The translations under genes were made by a program, and so were the position numbers. Source: an uncultured Flavobacteriales bacterium (GTDB lineage Bacteria > Bacteroidota > Bacteroidia > Flavobacteriales_E > Vicingaceae). Taken from it: a DNA stretch of 64,000 nucleotides. Each line of letters begins with the position of its first letter. The stretch's first letter is position 1. Shown piece after piece: positions 18,687 through 27,664 of the stretch. The stretch is from assembly GCA_905479915.1 (NCBI GenBank), contig CAJQOH010000028.1, positions 62,001 through 126,000 on the forward strand, in the 5' to 3' direction. A model generated the notes under the pieces. The model saw only the letters and a list, made by a program, of their open reading frames with translations, ran no database searches and was not told the DNA's origin.

Positions 18687-19628
18687 ATGAAATTGAAAAC
18701 CTATATCCCACTTTTATTCATCTTTCTTTATTCTTGTAGTAAAAAAGAAGATACACCGTCTACTAGCATAAAGTCATACAAAACAGAAAATGTAATTGTT
18801 ATTGTAATGGATGGTGCTCGTTATTCTGAGACCTGGGGACTTCCCAACCAACCGCTTATACCAAATATCGCTAACAATATTGCACCAAAAGGTATTATCA
18901 ATACCAATTTCAGAAACAATGGAATAACATTTACCAATCCAGGCCATTTAGCTATATGTAGTGGGATTTATTACAACCTCAACAATAGTGGAGGAGCAAC
19001 TCCACCTTTCCCAACAATGTTTCAATATTTTAATGAAACCTATCCTACAAAAAGTAGCTGGATTATTGCCAGTAAGGATAAATTAGAAGTCCTAGCCAAT
19101 ACTTCTAACACAAGCTACAACAACCTTTTTATGCCACAAACAGACTGTGGAATCAATGGACTAGGAACAGGATACAGAGATGACAGCACAACCCTTGATG
19201 TTGCCCTAAATATTTTTCAAAATCAACACCCCAATCTAACCCTAATCAACTTTAGAGAACCTGATTTCACAGCTCATTCTGGCGATTCCTTAGGGTATAT
19301 TCAACAAATCAAAAATGTTGATTCTTTAATTAATATTGTTGCTAACTTCATTGAAAATGATTCCATCTACAACGGTACCACTTCTGTTTTCATTACCAAT
19401 GATCATGGAATGCACGACAATCAGAATGGCGGATTTAATAATCATGGTGACAACTGCGAGGGGTGTAGACACATCTTATTCGCTGCTTACGGTCCAGATT
19501 TTAAAGAAAATTTAATTACAAATACAGCTTACGAACAAACAGATATTGCAACTACAATTGCTGAACTACTTTGTTTTGATTTGAAAAATACTACAGGAAA
19601 AGTAATGCAAGATTTATTTAAAGAGTAG
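18687..19628 (+). CDS. Alkaline-phosphatase-superfamily lipoprotein (phosphodiesterase/sulfatase-like)
   Basis: 313 residues from ATG 18687 (a TTG three bases earlier is less likely). The signal peptide ends in LFLYSCSKK, a lipobox with Cys about residue 17. The mature part matches the alkaline phosphatase superfamily: VIVIVMDGARYSETWG with a metal-binding Asp, FTNPGHLAICSGIY with a candidate Thr/Ser-region nucleophile, LINFREPDFTAHSGD, and FITNDHGMHDNQ with later NNHGDNCEGCRHI supplying Asp/His ligands. Substrate is not predictable. It is outer- or periplasm-facing, and divergent from the PadR pair. Confidence 0.75.
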   Translation: MKLKTYIPLLFIFLYSCSKKEDTPSTSIKSYKTENVIVIVMDGARYSETWGLPNQPLIPNIANNIAPKGIINTNFRNNGITFTNPGHLAICSGIYYNLNNSGGATPPFPTMFQYFNETYPTKSSWIIASKDKLEVLANTSNTSYNNLFMPQTDCGINGLGTGYRDDSTTLDVALNIFQNQHPNLTLINFREPDFTAHSGDSLGYIQQIKNVDSLINIVANFIENDSIYNGTTSVFITNDHGMHDNQNGGFNNHGDNCEGCRHILFAAYGPDFKENLITNTAYEQTDIATTIAELLCFDLKNTTGKVMQDLFKE

Positions 19629-19629
19629 C

Positions 19630-20376
19630 TTAAAGCTTCTTATTAAAAAGATTTTCTTGATTAGCTAGTTGATGGATATGTTTTGAATTTAAATGATGTT
19701 CAATTGCCATTAAATGTTCAATTCTATGACAATCTGTACCAACAGCATCAATCAAATTAGCATCTACCATTTTCTCAGATACTTTTTTTGTTTGAGGGGA
19801 ATAATGACCAGTTAAAGAAAGTAAATTCATTTGCAATAGAACTCCTCTAGCCTTCAACTCATCATACTTATCAAAATCATCATACCAGTAGGTATAACGT
19901 TCTGGATGAGCTAATATCGGTTTATATCCAGCCATCTGGAAGTTAAAAATGATTTCTTGTAAATTTCGTGGCTCCTGCATAAAAGGAAGCTCAAATAACA
20001 CATAGTTATCTCCAAATGTTAAGATGTCTTTTTTGTCAATCAACTCTTGGAGGCCATCATCTAAATTATATTCAGCAGCAGCTGAAATATCAATTTTAAC
20101 ATTCTGCTTTTCAAGTTCTTCTCTTAACTCATTTACCCCGTTAAGAATTTTATCTGATGTGTTTTGGTAATAATCACACATTACGTGTGGAGTAGTTACA
20201 ATTTTATTAAATCCTAAATCAACAAATCTTTTAACCAGCATTACAGAAGTCTCCATATTTGGAGAACCATCATCAATACCTGGTATTAGGTGTGAATGGA
20301 TATCAGCTCCAAAAGCCGAAAGACTAATAGGGTCTAATTTAGGTTCATTTTTAAATATTTTGCTAAAAAAACTCAA
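19630..20376 (-). CDS. CpsB/YwqE-type PHP-domain tyrosine phosphatase
   Basis: 248 residues. PHP metal motifs: ADIHSHLIPGIDDGSPNMETS, IVTTPHVMCDYY, EYNLDDGL, ILAHPERYTYW and GTDCHRIEHL. In CpsB/YwqE the Mn-dependent enzyme dephosphorylates the Tyr-kinase that controls capsule export, which fits its place as last gene of a nucleotide-sugar operon. No matching Tyr-kinase (Wzc/BY-kinase) is in the window. It starts with TTG two nt after the preceding stop; no in-frame ATG would keep the metal motif. Confidence 0.87.
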   Translation of the reverse strand: MSFFSKIFKNEPKLDPISLSAFGADIHSHLIPGIDDGSPNMETSVMLVKRFVDLGFNKIVTTPHVMCDYYQNTSDKILNGVNELREELEKQNVKIDISAAAEYNLDDGLQELIDKKDILTFGDNYVLFELPFMQEPRNLQEIIFNFQMAGYKPILAHPERYTYWYDDFDKYDELKARGVLLQMNLLSLTGHYSPQTKKVSEKMVDANLIDAVGTDCHRIEHLMAIEHHLNSKHIHQLANQENLFNKKL

Positions 20377-20380
20377 CTAA

Positions 20381-21370
20381 TTAATCTACAAATTCTTTCT
20401 TAAACCATTCCGTTGTAATAGCTAAACCTTCATCAATTCCAAATTCAGGATCATATCCTATAAGCTCTTTAGCCAAAGAAATATCAGCTAAAGAATCTCT
20501 AATATCTCCAGGGCGATCTTCTCTATAAATTGGTTCAACATCTTTACCTGCTGCTTCTCTAATTGAATGAAACAATTCATTAATAGTTACCCTACCACCA
20601 CATGCTATATTTACCACTTTTCCTTTCACTTCTTTCTCCGAAAATAATGCTTTTATATTTGCCTGAACAGCATTTTCTACAAAAGTAAAATCCCTACTCT
20701 GTTCTCCATCACCATTAATGTATGGAGACTTATTATTTAAAATAGCATCCATAAACAATGGTATAGCAGCAGCATATGGTCCTGATGGATTTTGATTAGG
20801 TCCAAAAATGTTAAAGTACCTTAATCCTATAACGTCTAAGTCATAAGTACTAGCAAAAACTTGAGCATACAACTCTTTTGTTCTTTTACTTACAGCATAA
20901 GGAGAAAGTTGTTGTCCAATTTTACCCTCAACTTTTGGCAATTCTTTACTGTCACCAAAAACAGATGATGAACTCGCAAAAACAATACGTTTAACAGCAC
21001 TATTTTTTGCAGCAGTTAAAACATTAAGAAATCCGGTAGCGTTAGCTAAATGTGTAGCAATAGGGTTCTCTATAGAACGAGGTACGGACCCCAATGCTGC
21101 TTGATGAGAAATAAAATCCACACCTTTCATTACAGCCTCACATGTTTCAAAATTTGTAATATCTCCTTCAATAAATTCAAAATTAGGGTTCCCAATAAAC
21201 TCCTCTATATTAGATAAGTAACCATTAGAAAGATTATCCAATACAATTACTTTTCCTGCATTGTACTTCATTAAATAAGTAACAATATTAGAACCTATAA
21301 AACCAGCACCTCCAGTAATTAAAAAAGTACTTTTAGTAATGTCTTGTGTTTGAAATGGAGTATTATACAT
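20381..21370 (-). CDS. SDR-family UDP-N-acetylglucosamine 4-epimerase, WbpP-like
   Basis: 329 residues, extended SDR. The NAD site is ITGGAGFIGSNIV near residues 18-30; catalytic Ser/Tyr/Lys are in ASSSSVFGDS and SPYAVSKRTKELY. The segment QDITKSTFLITGGAGFIGSNIV and its LRYFNIFGPNQNPSGPYAAAIPLF are typical of the WbpP/TviC group that interconverts UDP-GlcNAc and UDP-GalNAc (or their uronic acids). The WbpO/TviB-like dehydrogenase two genes upstream supports a UDP-GalNAcA branch. Abuts rfbB directly (TAG followed by ATG). Confidence 0.8.
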   Translation of the reverse strand: MYNTPFQTQDITKSTFLITGGAGFIGSNIVTYLMKYNAGKVIVLDNLSNGYLSNIEEFIGNPNFEFIEGDITNFETCEAVMKGVDFISHQAALGSVPRSIENPIATHLANATGFLNVLTAAKNSAVKRIVFASSSSVFGDSKELPKVEGKIGQQLSPYAVSKRTKELYAQVFASTYDLDVIGLRYFNIFGPNQNPSGPYAAAIPLFMDAILNNKSPYINGDGEQSRDFTFVENAVQANIKALFSEKEVKGKVVNIACGGRVTINELFHSIREAAGKDVEPIYREDRPGDIRDSLADISLAKELIGYDPEFGIDEGLAITTEWFKKEFVD

Positions 21371-22426
21371 CTATCTTGTTGCGTATTGTTTTTCGTAATA
21401 ATTCTCGTAATCTCCAGAAGTAATGTTATTCATCCATTCTTCATTTTCTAAATACCAATCAATTGTATTTCTAATTCCTTCCTCAAACTGAAGTGATGGT
21501 ACCCACCCCAATTCTTCTTTCAACTTAGTAGCATCTATTGCATACCTCATATCATGTCCAGCTCTATCTGTAACATAGGTAATCAATTTTTCAGACTCGC
21601 CTAAAGGCCTACTCAACTTCTCATCCATAACTTTACACATCACCTTAATAAGGTCAATATTTGTCCATTCGTTATGTCCACCTATATTGTAAGTATCTCC
21701 ATTTTTTCCATCATGAAAAATAACATCAATAGCTCTTGCATGATCGTTTACCCACAACCAATCTCTAATATTTTCACCTTTACCGTAAACAGGTAAAGCT
21801 TTATTGTTTTTAATATTGTTAATGAATAACGGGATCAACTTCTCAGGAAACTGATGTGAACCATAGTTGTTTGAACAGTTAGAGATTACTATTGGCATTC
21901 CATAAGTATGATGATAAGCTCTAACAATATGATCTGAACTAGCTTTTGATGCAGAATACGGACTTCTTGGGTCATAAGGAGTTGTTTCTAAAAACATTCC
22001 TTCCTCACCCAGAGAACCATAAACTTCATCAGTAGAAACATGATAAAAAAGTTTATCTGAAAAATTATTTCCCCAAGAATCTTTAGCTGCATTTAGCAAA
22101 TTAGTGGTACCAACTATATTTGTCACTATAAATTCCATAGGACCTTCAATTGATCTGTCCACATGAGATTCAGCTGCCAAATGAATGACTGAATCAAAAT
22201 TAAAATCTTTAAATAACTGATTGATAAAATCTGCATCTACGATATCTCCTTTTACAAATTCGTAATTGGGTTTATCTTCTACATCAGTTAGGTTAGCTAA
22301 GTTACCAGCATAAGTTAACTTATCTAAGTTTACTATTTTATAATTAGGATACTTATTCACCATTAACCTCACTAAGTGAGATCCTATAAAACCTGCTCCC
22401 CCTGTTATTAATACTGTTTTCTCCAT
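21371..22426 (-). CDS. rfbB: dTDP-glucose 4,6-dehydratase
   Basis: 351 residues from the ATG at 22426, which overlaps the stop of the upstream gene as TAATG; a TTG four codons earlier is possible but less likely. Rossmann motif VLITGGAGFIGSHLVRLM, active-site STDEVYGSLG, and YSASKASSDHIVRAYHHTYG with the Tyr/Lys pair. HLAAESHVDRSIEGP and NNYGSHQFPEKLIPL are characteristic of RfbB/RmlB. It makes dTDP-4-keto-6-deoxyglucose, but RmlA, C and D are not in this window, so they must be elsewhere or the product feeds another deoxysugar. Confidence 0.88.
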   Translation of the reverse strand: MEKTVLITGGAGFIGSHLVRLMVNKYPNYKIVNLDKLTYAGNLANLTDVEDKPNYEFVKGDIVDADFINQLFKDFNFDSVIHLAAESHVDRSIEGPMEFIVTNIVGTTNLLNAAKDSWGNNFSDKLFYHVSTDEVYGSLGEEGMFLETTPYDPRSPYSASKASSDHIVRAYHHTYGMPIVISNCSNNYGSHQFPEKLIPLFINNIKNNKALPVYGKGENIRDWLWVNDHARAIDVIFHDGKNGDTYNIGGHNEWTNIDLIKVMCKVMDEKLSRPLGESEKLITYVTDRAGHDMRYAIDATKLKEELGWVPSLQFEEGIRNTIDWYLENEEWMNNITSGDYENYYEKQYATR

Positions 22427-23721
22427 TACAAGCTCCAATATGTTAGATTATTAATAGTTCCTCTATAAATTCCTTTTATATCAACTATAACAGGATTTTC
22501 AGAAGTGATTGAATTAAAATATTCTTCAGTATAGTTTGAATACTCTTTATGGTTTACAGCAACAATAACTGCATCATAATCATCTGACATATTCTCAATT
22601 AAACCAAAACCATATTCTTCTTTCAATGCATCAGAATCTGCATGAGGGTCTACTACCTCAACTGATGAGCCAAAAGAAATCAACTCATTGATAACATCCA
22701 CTACTTTAGAGTTTCTGATATCACTTACATCCTCTTTAAAGGTAGCCCCCATCACTAAAACCTTGGACTCACTAATATGTTTTCCTGCTGCAATAACTTT
22801 TTTTACTGTTTGTTTGGCAACATATCCTCCCATAGAATCATTAACAAAACGACCAGCGTTAATAATTTGAGCATGATACCCTAATTCTTTAGCTTTATAC
22901 GTTAAGTAATATGGATCTACACCTATACAGTGTCCACCCACAAGACCTGGAAAGAATTTTAAAAAATTCCATTTCGTACCTGCAGCTTCTAATACATCAT
23001 AAGTATTAATATCCATCTTATTAAAGATAATTGAAAGCTCATTAACTAAAGCTATATTCAAATCTCGTTGTGTATTCTCTATTATTTTTGCTGCTTCAGC
23101 AACTTTAATAGTTGTTGCTCTATGAACTCCAGCTTGAACTACCTCCTCATAAACTTGAGCAATCTCTTCAAGAGAGTCATTACAACACCCAGAAACAACC
23201 TTAATCACATTTGTTAGTGTATGCTTAGTATCCCCAGGATTAATTCTCTCTGGAGAATAACCTATCATAAAGTCTTCTTTCCATTTCAACCCTGAAACCT
23301 CTTCTAAAACAGGAATACAATCATCTTCTGTACATCCAGGATAAACAGTAGATTCATAAACTACATAATCTCCCTTCTTTAAAACTTTACCAACTGTTGT
23401 TGAAGCTCCAATTAATGGAGTTAAATCAGGTAATTTATGAGCATTTATTGGTGTTGGAACTGCAACAACAAAAAATGTAGCTTCTTTTAAATCGTCCAAG
23501 TTTGCTGTAAATTCAATATCACATCCGTCAAAAGCAGAAGCGTCTAACTCTTCACTTGGATCAATATTATTCTTCATCATATCAACTCTTTTCTCATTGA
23601 TATCAAAGCCAATTACAGACATTGTTTTAGCAAATTCAAGGGCTATTGGTAAACCAACATACCCCAATCCTATTACTGCAATTTTTGTTTCTTTATTTTT
23701 TAACTGATTATATATCCCCAT
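22426..23721 (-). CDS. UDP-HexNAc 6-dehydrogenase (WbpA/WbpO/TviB-like)
   Basis: 431 residues. NAD motif IAVIGLGYVGLPIALEFAKTM, then VAVPTPINAHKLPDLTPL, the ESTVYPGCTEDDCIPVLEEVSGL segment typical of UDP-N-acetylhexosamine dehydrogenases, the catalytic Cys region LVGGHCIGVDPYYLTYKA, and GATFKEDVSDIRNSKV. It oxidises C6 of UDP-GlcNAc or UDP-GalNAc to the uronic acid. As WbpA it would feed the downstream-encoded WbpB-like dehydrogenase; as WbpO/TviB it pairs with the WbpP-like epimerase. The two cannot be separated by eye. Confidence 0.87.
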   Translation of the reverse strand: MGIYNQLKNKETKIAVIGLGYVGLPIALEFAKTMSVIGFDINEKRVDMMKNNIDPSEELDASAFDGCDIEFTANLDDLKEATFFVVAVPTPINAHKLPDLTPLIGASTTVGKVLKKGDYVVYESTVYPGCTEDDCIPVLEEVSGLKWKEDFMIGYSPERINPGDTKHTLTNVIKVVSGCCNDSLEEIAQVYEEVVQAGVHRATTIKVAEAAKIIENTQRDLNIALVNELSIIFNKMDINTYDVLEAAGTKWNFLKFFPGLVGGHCIGVDPYYLTYKAKELGYHAQIINAGRFVNDSMGGYVAKQTVKKVIAAGKHISESKVLVMGATFKEDVSDIRNSKVVDVINELISFGSSVEVVDPHADSDALKEEYGFGLIENMSDDYDAVIVAVNHKEYSNYTEEYFNSITSENPVIVDIKGIYRGTINNLTYWSL

Positions 23722-23741
23722 TCTAAAAATTCTTTTATCCG

Positions 23742-24794
23742 CTATTTTATATTACGCTCTAACAAGCTAACATCTCTTAAATTATAAATTCTTTCAATAA
23801 TATCAACAACTTTTAACCCCTCTAAAGCATTTGTTGTTGCCGTAGTTCTTCCTTTTAAAGTATCTATAACATTCTCTACAATATAATGATGATTTGCTGC
23901 AGATCCTTTATATGGTCCATAATCATTAGGAGGATTTGCTTCAGGTAATTGAGGCATTTCATATCCATCAATATTACATATTTCAACCTCATTCATATAC
24001 TGCCCACCGATTTTAACACTTCCTTTTTCTCCTATTATGGTTAAACTACTCTCTAAATTTTGTGTTGCAACGGCTGTTGAATAATTCAAACTTCCCATTC
24101 CTCCATCAATAAAATCAAAAGAAACAAATCCAGAATCTTCAAAATCCGTAGACGACTTATGTGTAAAATCTTTAAATTTTCCTTGAATATTTTCAATATC
24201 TCCAAACAACCAGTACATGATATCAATAAAGTGAGAAAATTGAGTAAACAGAGTTCCCCCATCTAAATCAGCAGTACCTTTCCAGCCTCCTTTTTTATAG
24301 TATCTGCTATCTCTATTCCAATAACAGTTTAATTGTACCATAAAAATATTTCCTAATACTTTATTCTCAATAATATCTTTTATCCAGACTGAAGGTGGCG
24401 AATACCTATTTTGCATTACAGCAAAAACATGTTTATGATTGGTTAGTGCCTTATGTATAACCTTTTCACATTTGGCCTTTGATAGTCCAATTGGTTTTTC
24501 AACAACAACATGTACACCCTTATCTAAAACTAAAGAAGCTTGTTCTGAATGCAATCCGTTGGGTGTACAAATATTAATAACATCAATATCTAAATTATCA
24601 GCCAACAAATTTTGAATAGAATCATAAAAAGGGACATTATATTTTTCTATTCCCAGTTCTGATTCTGGTCTCACATCACAAAGAGCAACTAGTTCTCCTT
24701 CTTTATTTCCTAAAATCATTTCTGCATGACGCTTCCCTATATGGCCACATCCAACAACAGCAAATTTTATTTTTTTATCCTCACTCACTTTCAA
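23742..24794 (-). CDS. Gfo/Idh/MocA oxidoreductase, WbpB-like
   Basis: 350 residues. Rossmann motif KFAVVGCGHIGKRHAEMI, then VVVEKPIGLSKAKCEKV with the catalytic Lys, and the GGWKGTADLDGGTLFTQFSHFID metal-free active-site region characteristic of the WbpB/WlbA group that oxidises C3 of UDP-GlcNAcA. The start is a non-ATG codon (TTG at 24794, or GTG at 24788), overlapping the end of the acetyltransferase gene. Function is supported by the WbpD- and WbpE-like neighbours, which would act on its product. Confidence 0.8.
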   Translation of the reverse strand: MKVSEDKKIKFAVVGCGHIGKRHAEMILGNKEGELVALCDVRPESELGIEKYNVPFYDSIQNLLADNLDIDVINICTPNGLHSEQASLVLDKGVHVVVEKPIGLSKAKCEKVIHKALTNHKHVFAVMQNRYSPPSVWIKDIIENKVLGNIFMVQLNCYWNRDSRYYKKGGWKGTADLDGGTLFTQFSHFIDIMYWLFGDIENIQGKFKDFTHKSSTDFEDSGFVSFDFIDGGMGSLNYSTAVATQNLESSLTIIGEKGSVKIGGQYMNEVEICNIDGYEMPQLPEANPPNDYGPYKGSAANHHYIVENVIDTLKGRTTATTNALEGLKVVDIIERIYNLRDVSLLERNIK

Positions 24795-25362
24795 TGATTT
24801 TTGAAACTATATTATTTTCAATTTTATATTTCTCTTTACTTTCTTCGCAAACTGCAATCCCGCTATTATCAAAGTTTAATCGATGTCCATACTCGCTCAT
24901 CCATCCAATTTGCTTTGAAGGATTGCCCACAACTAAAGCATAAGGTAAAACCGTTTTCGTTACTACAGCCCCTGCACCGATAAAGGCAAACTCTCCTATA
25001 TCATGTCCACATACTATCGTTGCATTAGCTCCAATTGAAGCTCCTCTCTTAACTATTGTTTTAGAGTACTCTCCTCTTCTATTCACAGCACTTCTTGGGT
25101 TTATAACATTTGTAAAAACCATTGAAGGGCCTAAAAAAACATCATCCTCACAAACAACTCCAGAGTATATTGACACATTATTTTGAACCTTTACATTTTT
25201 ACCTAAAACAACCTCTGGTGATACCACCACATTTTGTCCTATATTACAATTCTCTCCAAGAATACAATTTGACATAATATGCGAAAAATGCCAAATCTTG
25301 GTTCCTTGACCAATTTCGCACCCTTCATCTATTATTGCTGTTTCGTGATTAAAATAGCTCAT
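24781..25362 (-). CDS. Left-handed beta-helix N-acetyltransferase, WbpD/WlbB-like
   Basis: 193 residues from the ATG at 25362, one base after the upstream stop; an in-frame TTG at 25383 would overlap that gene and is less likely. Hexapeptide repeats run from about residue 10 to 140 (CEIGQGTKIWHFSHIMSN, CILGENCNIGQNVVVS). VFTNVINPRSAVNRRGEYSKTIV and GCGHDIGEFAFIGAGAVV-type turns match the WbpD family, which acetylates the 3-amino group of UDP-GlcNAc3NA. Together with the WbpB- and WbpE-like genes it gives a UDP-2,3-diacetamido-uronic acid branch. Confidence 0.85.
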   Translation of the reverse strand: MSYFNHETAIIDEGCEIGQGTKIWHFSHIMSNCILGENCNIGQNVVVSPEVVLGKNVKVQNNVSIYSGVVCEDDVFLGPSMVFTNVINPRSAVNRRGEYSKTIVKRGASIGANATIVCGHDIGEFAFIGAGAVVTKTVLPYALVVGNPSKQIGWMSEYGHRLNFDNSGIAVCEESKEKYKIENNIVSKIIESE

Positions 25363-25363
25363 C

Positions 25364-26347
25364 TTATCTAATGTACTCGTCAAAATTTTTATGTTCTACT
25401 TTAGTTAACTCTTCTTTAGTCAAATTCTTAAAATATTCATACGTTATTTTCAAGCCTTCAGCTCTACTCACCTTAGGTTCCCATCCTAATAAATCTCTCG
25501 CCTTTGTAATTTCCGGTTGACGCTGCATTGGGTCATTTACAGGTAAATCCTTATAAACTATCTTTTGTTCAGTTCCTGTTAGTTTAATAATCTCTTTACA
25601 GAAATCCAATATTGTAATTTCATCTGGATTACCAATGTTTACAGGCAATGAATAGTCACTCATCAATAAACGATAGATCCCTTCAATTAAATCATCTACA
25701 TAACAGAAAGAACGCGTCTGATCTCCTTTACCAAAAACAGTCAAATCTTCACCTCTTAATGCTTGTCCAATAAACGCTGGTAAAACCCTACCATCGTTTA
25801 ACCTCATACGAGGTCCATACGTATTAAATATCCTTACAATTCTAGTTTCAACTCCGTGATAGGTATTGTAAGCCATTGTAATCGCTTCTTGAAAACGTTT
25901 TGCCTCATCATAAACCCCTCTTGGTCCAATAGGATTCACATTCCCGTAATATTCTTCGGTTTGCGGATGTACTAAAGGATCACCATATACTTCAGAAGTT
26001 GAAGCAATAATCATTCGTGCTTTTTTAGCTCTTGCCAAACCTAAAAGGTTATGTGTTCCTAAAGAACCTACTTTTAATGTTTGGATGGGTATTTTTAAAT
26101 AGTCTATTGGGCTAGCAGGCGAAGCAAAATGAAGAATGTAATCTAATTCTCCTTTTAAATCAATATGCTCTGAAACATCATGATTAATAAATTCAAAGTA
26201 TTCATTACTTGATAGGTGTTCAATGTTTTTCATATCACCGGTAATCAAGTTATCCATACCAATAACATAATATCCTTCTTGGATAAAACGATCACATAAA
26301 TGAGACCCTAAAAACCCTGCAGCACCTGTAACTAAAACTCTTTTCAT
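25364..26347 (-). CDS. UDP-glucuronate decarboxylase (UDP-xylose synthase)
   Basis: 327 residues. NAD motif [50 protein letters not shown] and [10 protein letters not shown] (catalytic Tyr/Lys), and the diagnostic [21 protein letters not shown] with arginines that contact the glucuronate carboxylate. It converts UDP-GlcA to UDP-xylose, consistent with the UDP-glucose dehydrogenase gene just upstream. Standard length for soluble UXS enzymes. Confidence 0.9.
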   Translation of the reverse strand: MKRVLVTGAAGFLGSHLCDRFIQEGYYVIGMDNLITGDMKNIEHLSSNEYFEFINHDVSEHIDLKGELDYILHFASPASPIDYLKIPIQTLKVGSLGTHNLLGLARAKKARMIIASTSEVYGDPLVHPQTEEYYGNVNPIGPRGVYDEAKRFQEAITMAYNTYHGVETRIVRIFNTYGPRMRLNDGRVLPAFIGQALRGEDLTVFGKGDQTRSFCYVDDLIEGIYRLLMSDYSLPVNIGNPDEITILDFCKEIIKLTGTEQKIVYKDLPVNDPMQRQPEITKARDLLGWEPKVSRAEGLKITYEYFKNLTKEELTKVEHKNFDEYIR

Positions 26348-26353
26348 AATTTA

Positions 26354-27664
26354 TTATTCAACTAGTTCTCTACCAATACTACTGTAGTAAAAACCTAATT
26401 CTTTCATTTCATTAATGTCGTAAAGATTTCTTCCATCAAAAATTACTTTTTGATTCATCTCTGCAGATAATTTATCAAAATTCGGTGTTCTAAATATTTG
26501 CCATTCAGTAGCTATAACCAATGCATCAGCATTTTGAATCGCCTCATCCCTACTCAATGCAAAGCTTATTTTATCTCCTAGCAATTCTTTTACATTAGTC
26601 ATTGCTTCGGGATCAAAAGCTGTAATCTCAGCTCCTGCAGCTAATAATTCATCAATAATATATAATGCTGGAGCTTCTCTAATATCATCTGTATCTGGTT
26701 TAAAAGCCAATCCCCATAAAGCAATTTTCTTCCCTTTCAAATCATCATTAAAATAAGCCTTAATCTTAGGAACAATAATCGTTTTTTGTTTTTCATTAAT
26801 CGACATTACAGAATCTAATATTCCAAAATGATATCCATATTCATCTCCAGATTTAGCAAGAGCTTGAACATCTTTTGGGAAACAACTTCCTCCGTATCCA
26901 ATTCCTGGAAACAAAAATCTTTTACCAATACGTTGATCAGAACCTATACCAATCCTCACCTTATCTACATCTGCACCAACTTTCTCACAAAAATTAGCAA
27001 CCTCATTCATAAACGTAATTTTGGTTGCTAAAAATGAATTAGCGGCATACTTTGTTAACTCAGCAGACTTTTCGTCCATAAACAAAATTGGATTTCCTTG
27101 ACGAACATACGGTTTGTATAAATGCTCCAACACCTTTCTTGCTTTTTCAGAAGTAGTACCAATAACTACTCTATCTGGCTTTAAAAAATCATCAACAGCA
27201 TAACCCTCACGTAAAAATTCTGGATTTGAAACTACATCAAAATCTACAGTTGCATTTTTAGCTATAGCCGCAGTAACCTTTTCCGCAGTTCCAACTGGAA
27301 CAGTACTTTTATCAATAATAACTTTATAATCCTTTATTATGTTCCCTAAGACATCTGCAACACCCAAAATATAAGATAAATCAGCAGAACCATCTTCTCC
27401 TGGAGGAGTTGGTAAAGCTAGAAATATAATTTCAGCATCCTCTACAGCCTCCTCAATTTTAGTGGTAAATGACAGTCTGCCTTGTTTTATATTTCTCTCA
27501 AACAAGACATCTAAGTGAGGCTCATAAATAGGCACCTCACCATTTCTCATTTTTTCAACTTTAGCTTCATCAATGTCCACACAAATCACATCATTACCGG
27601 TTTCAGCAAAACATGTTCCTGTAACCAATCCAACATAACCTGTCCCTACAACTGCTATTTTCAT
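26354..27664 (-). CDS. ugd: UDP-glucose 6-dehydrogenase
   Basis: 436 residues. NAD motif IAVVGTGYVGLVTGTCFAETG, LPTPPGEDGSADLSYI, VDKSTVPVGTA-like IIDKSTVPVGTAEK, and the catalytic Cys in PGIGYGGSCFPKDVQAL. C-terminal UDP-binding domain has ALWGLAFKPDTDDIREAPAL. It makes UDP-glucuronate for the UXS enzyme encoded next. Its ATG overlaps the stop of the upstream aminotransferase as ATGA, suggesting translational coupling. Confidence 0.93.
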   Translation of the reverse strand: MKIAVVGTGYVGLVTGTCFAETGNDVICVDIDEAKVEKMRNGEVPIYEPHLDVLFERNIKQGRLSFTTKIEEAVEDAEIIFLALPTPPGEDGSADLSYILGVADVLGNIIKDYKVIIDKSTVPVGTAEKVTAAIAKNATVDFDVVSNPEFLREGYAVDDFLKPDRVVIGTTSEKARKVLEHLYKPYVRQGNPILFMDEKSAELTKYAANSFLATKITFMNEVANFCEKVGADVDKVRIGIGSDQRIGKRFLFPGIGYGGSCFPKDVQALAKSGDEYGYHFGILDSVMSINEKQKTIIVPKIKAYFNDDLKGKKIALWGLAFKPDTDDIREAPALYIIDELLAAGAEITAFDPEAMTNVKELLGDKISFALSRDEAIQNADALVIATEWQIFRTPNFDKLSAEMNQKVIFDGRNLYDINEMKELGFYYSSIGRELVE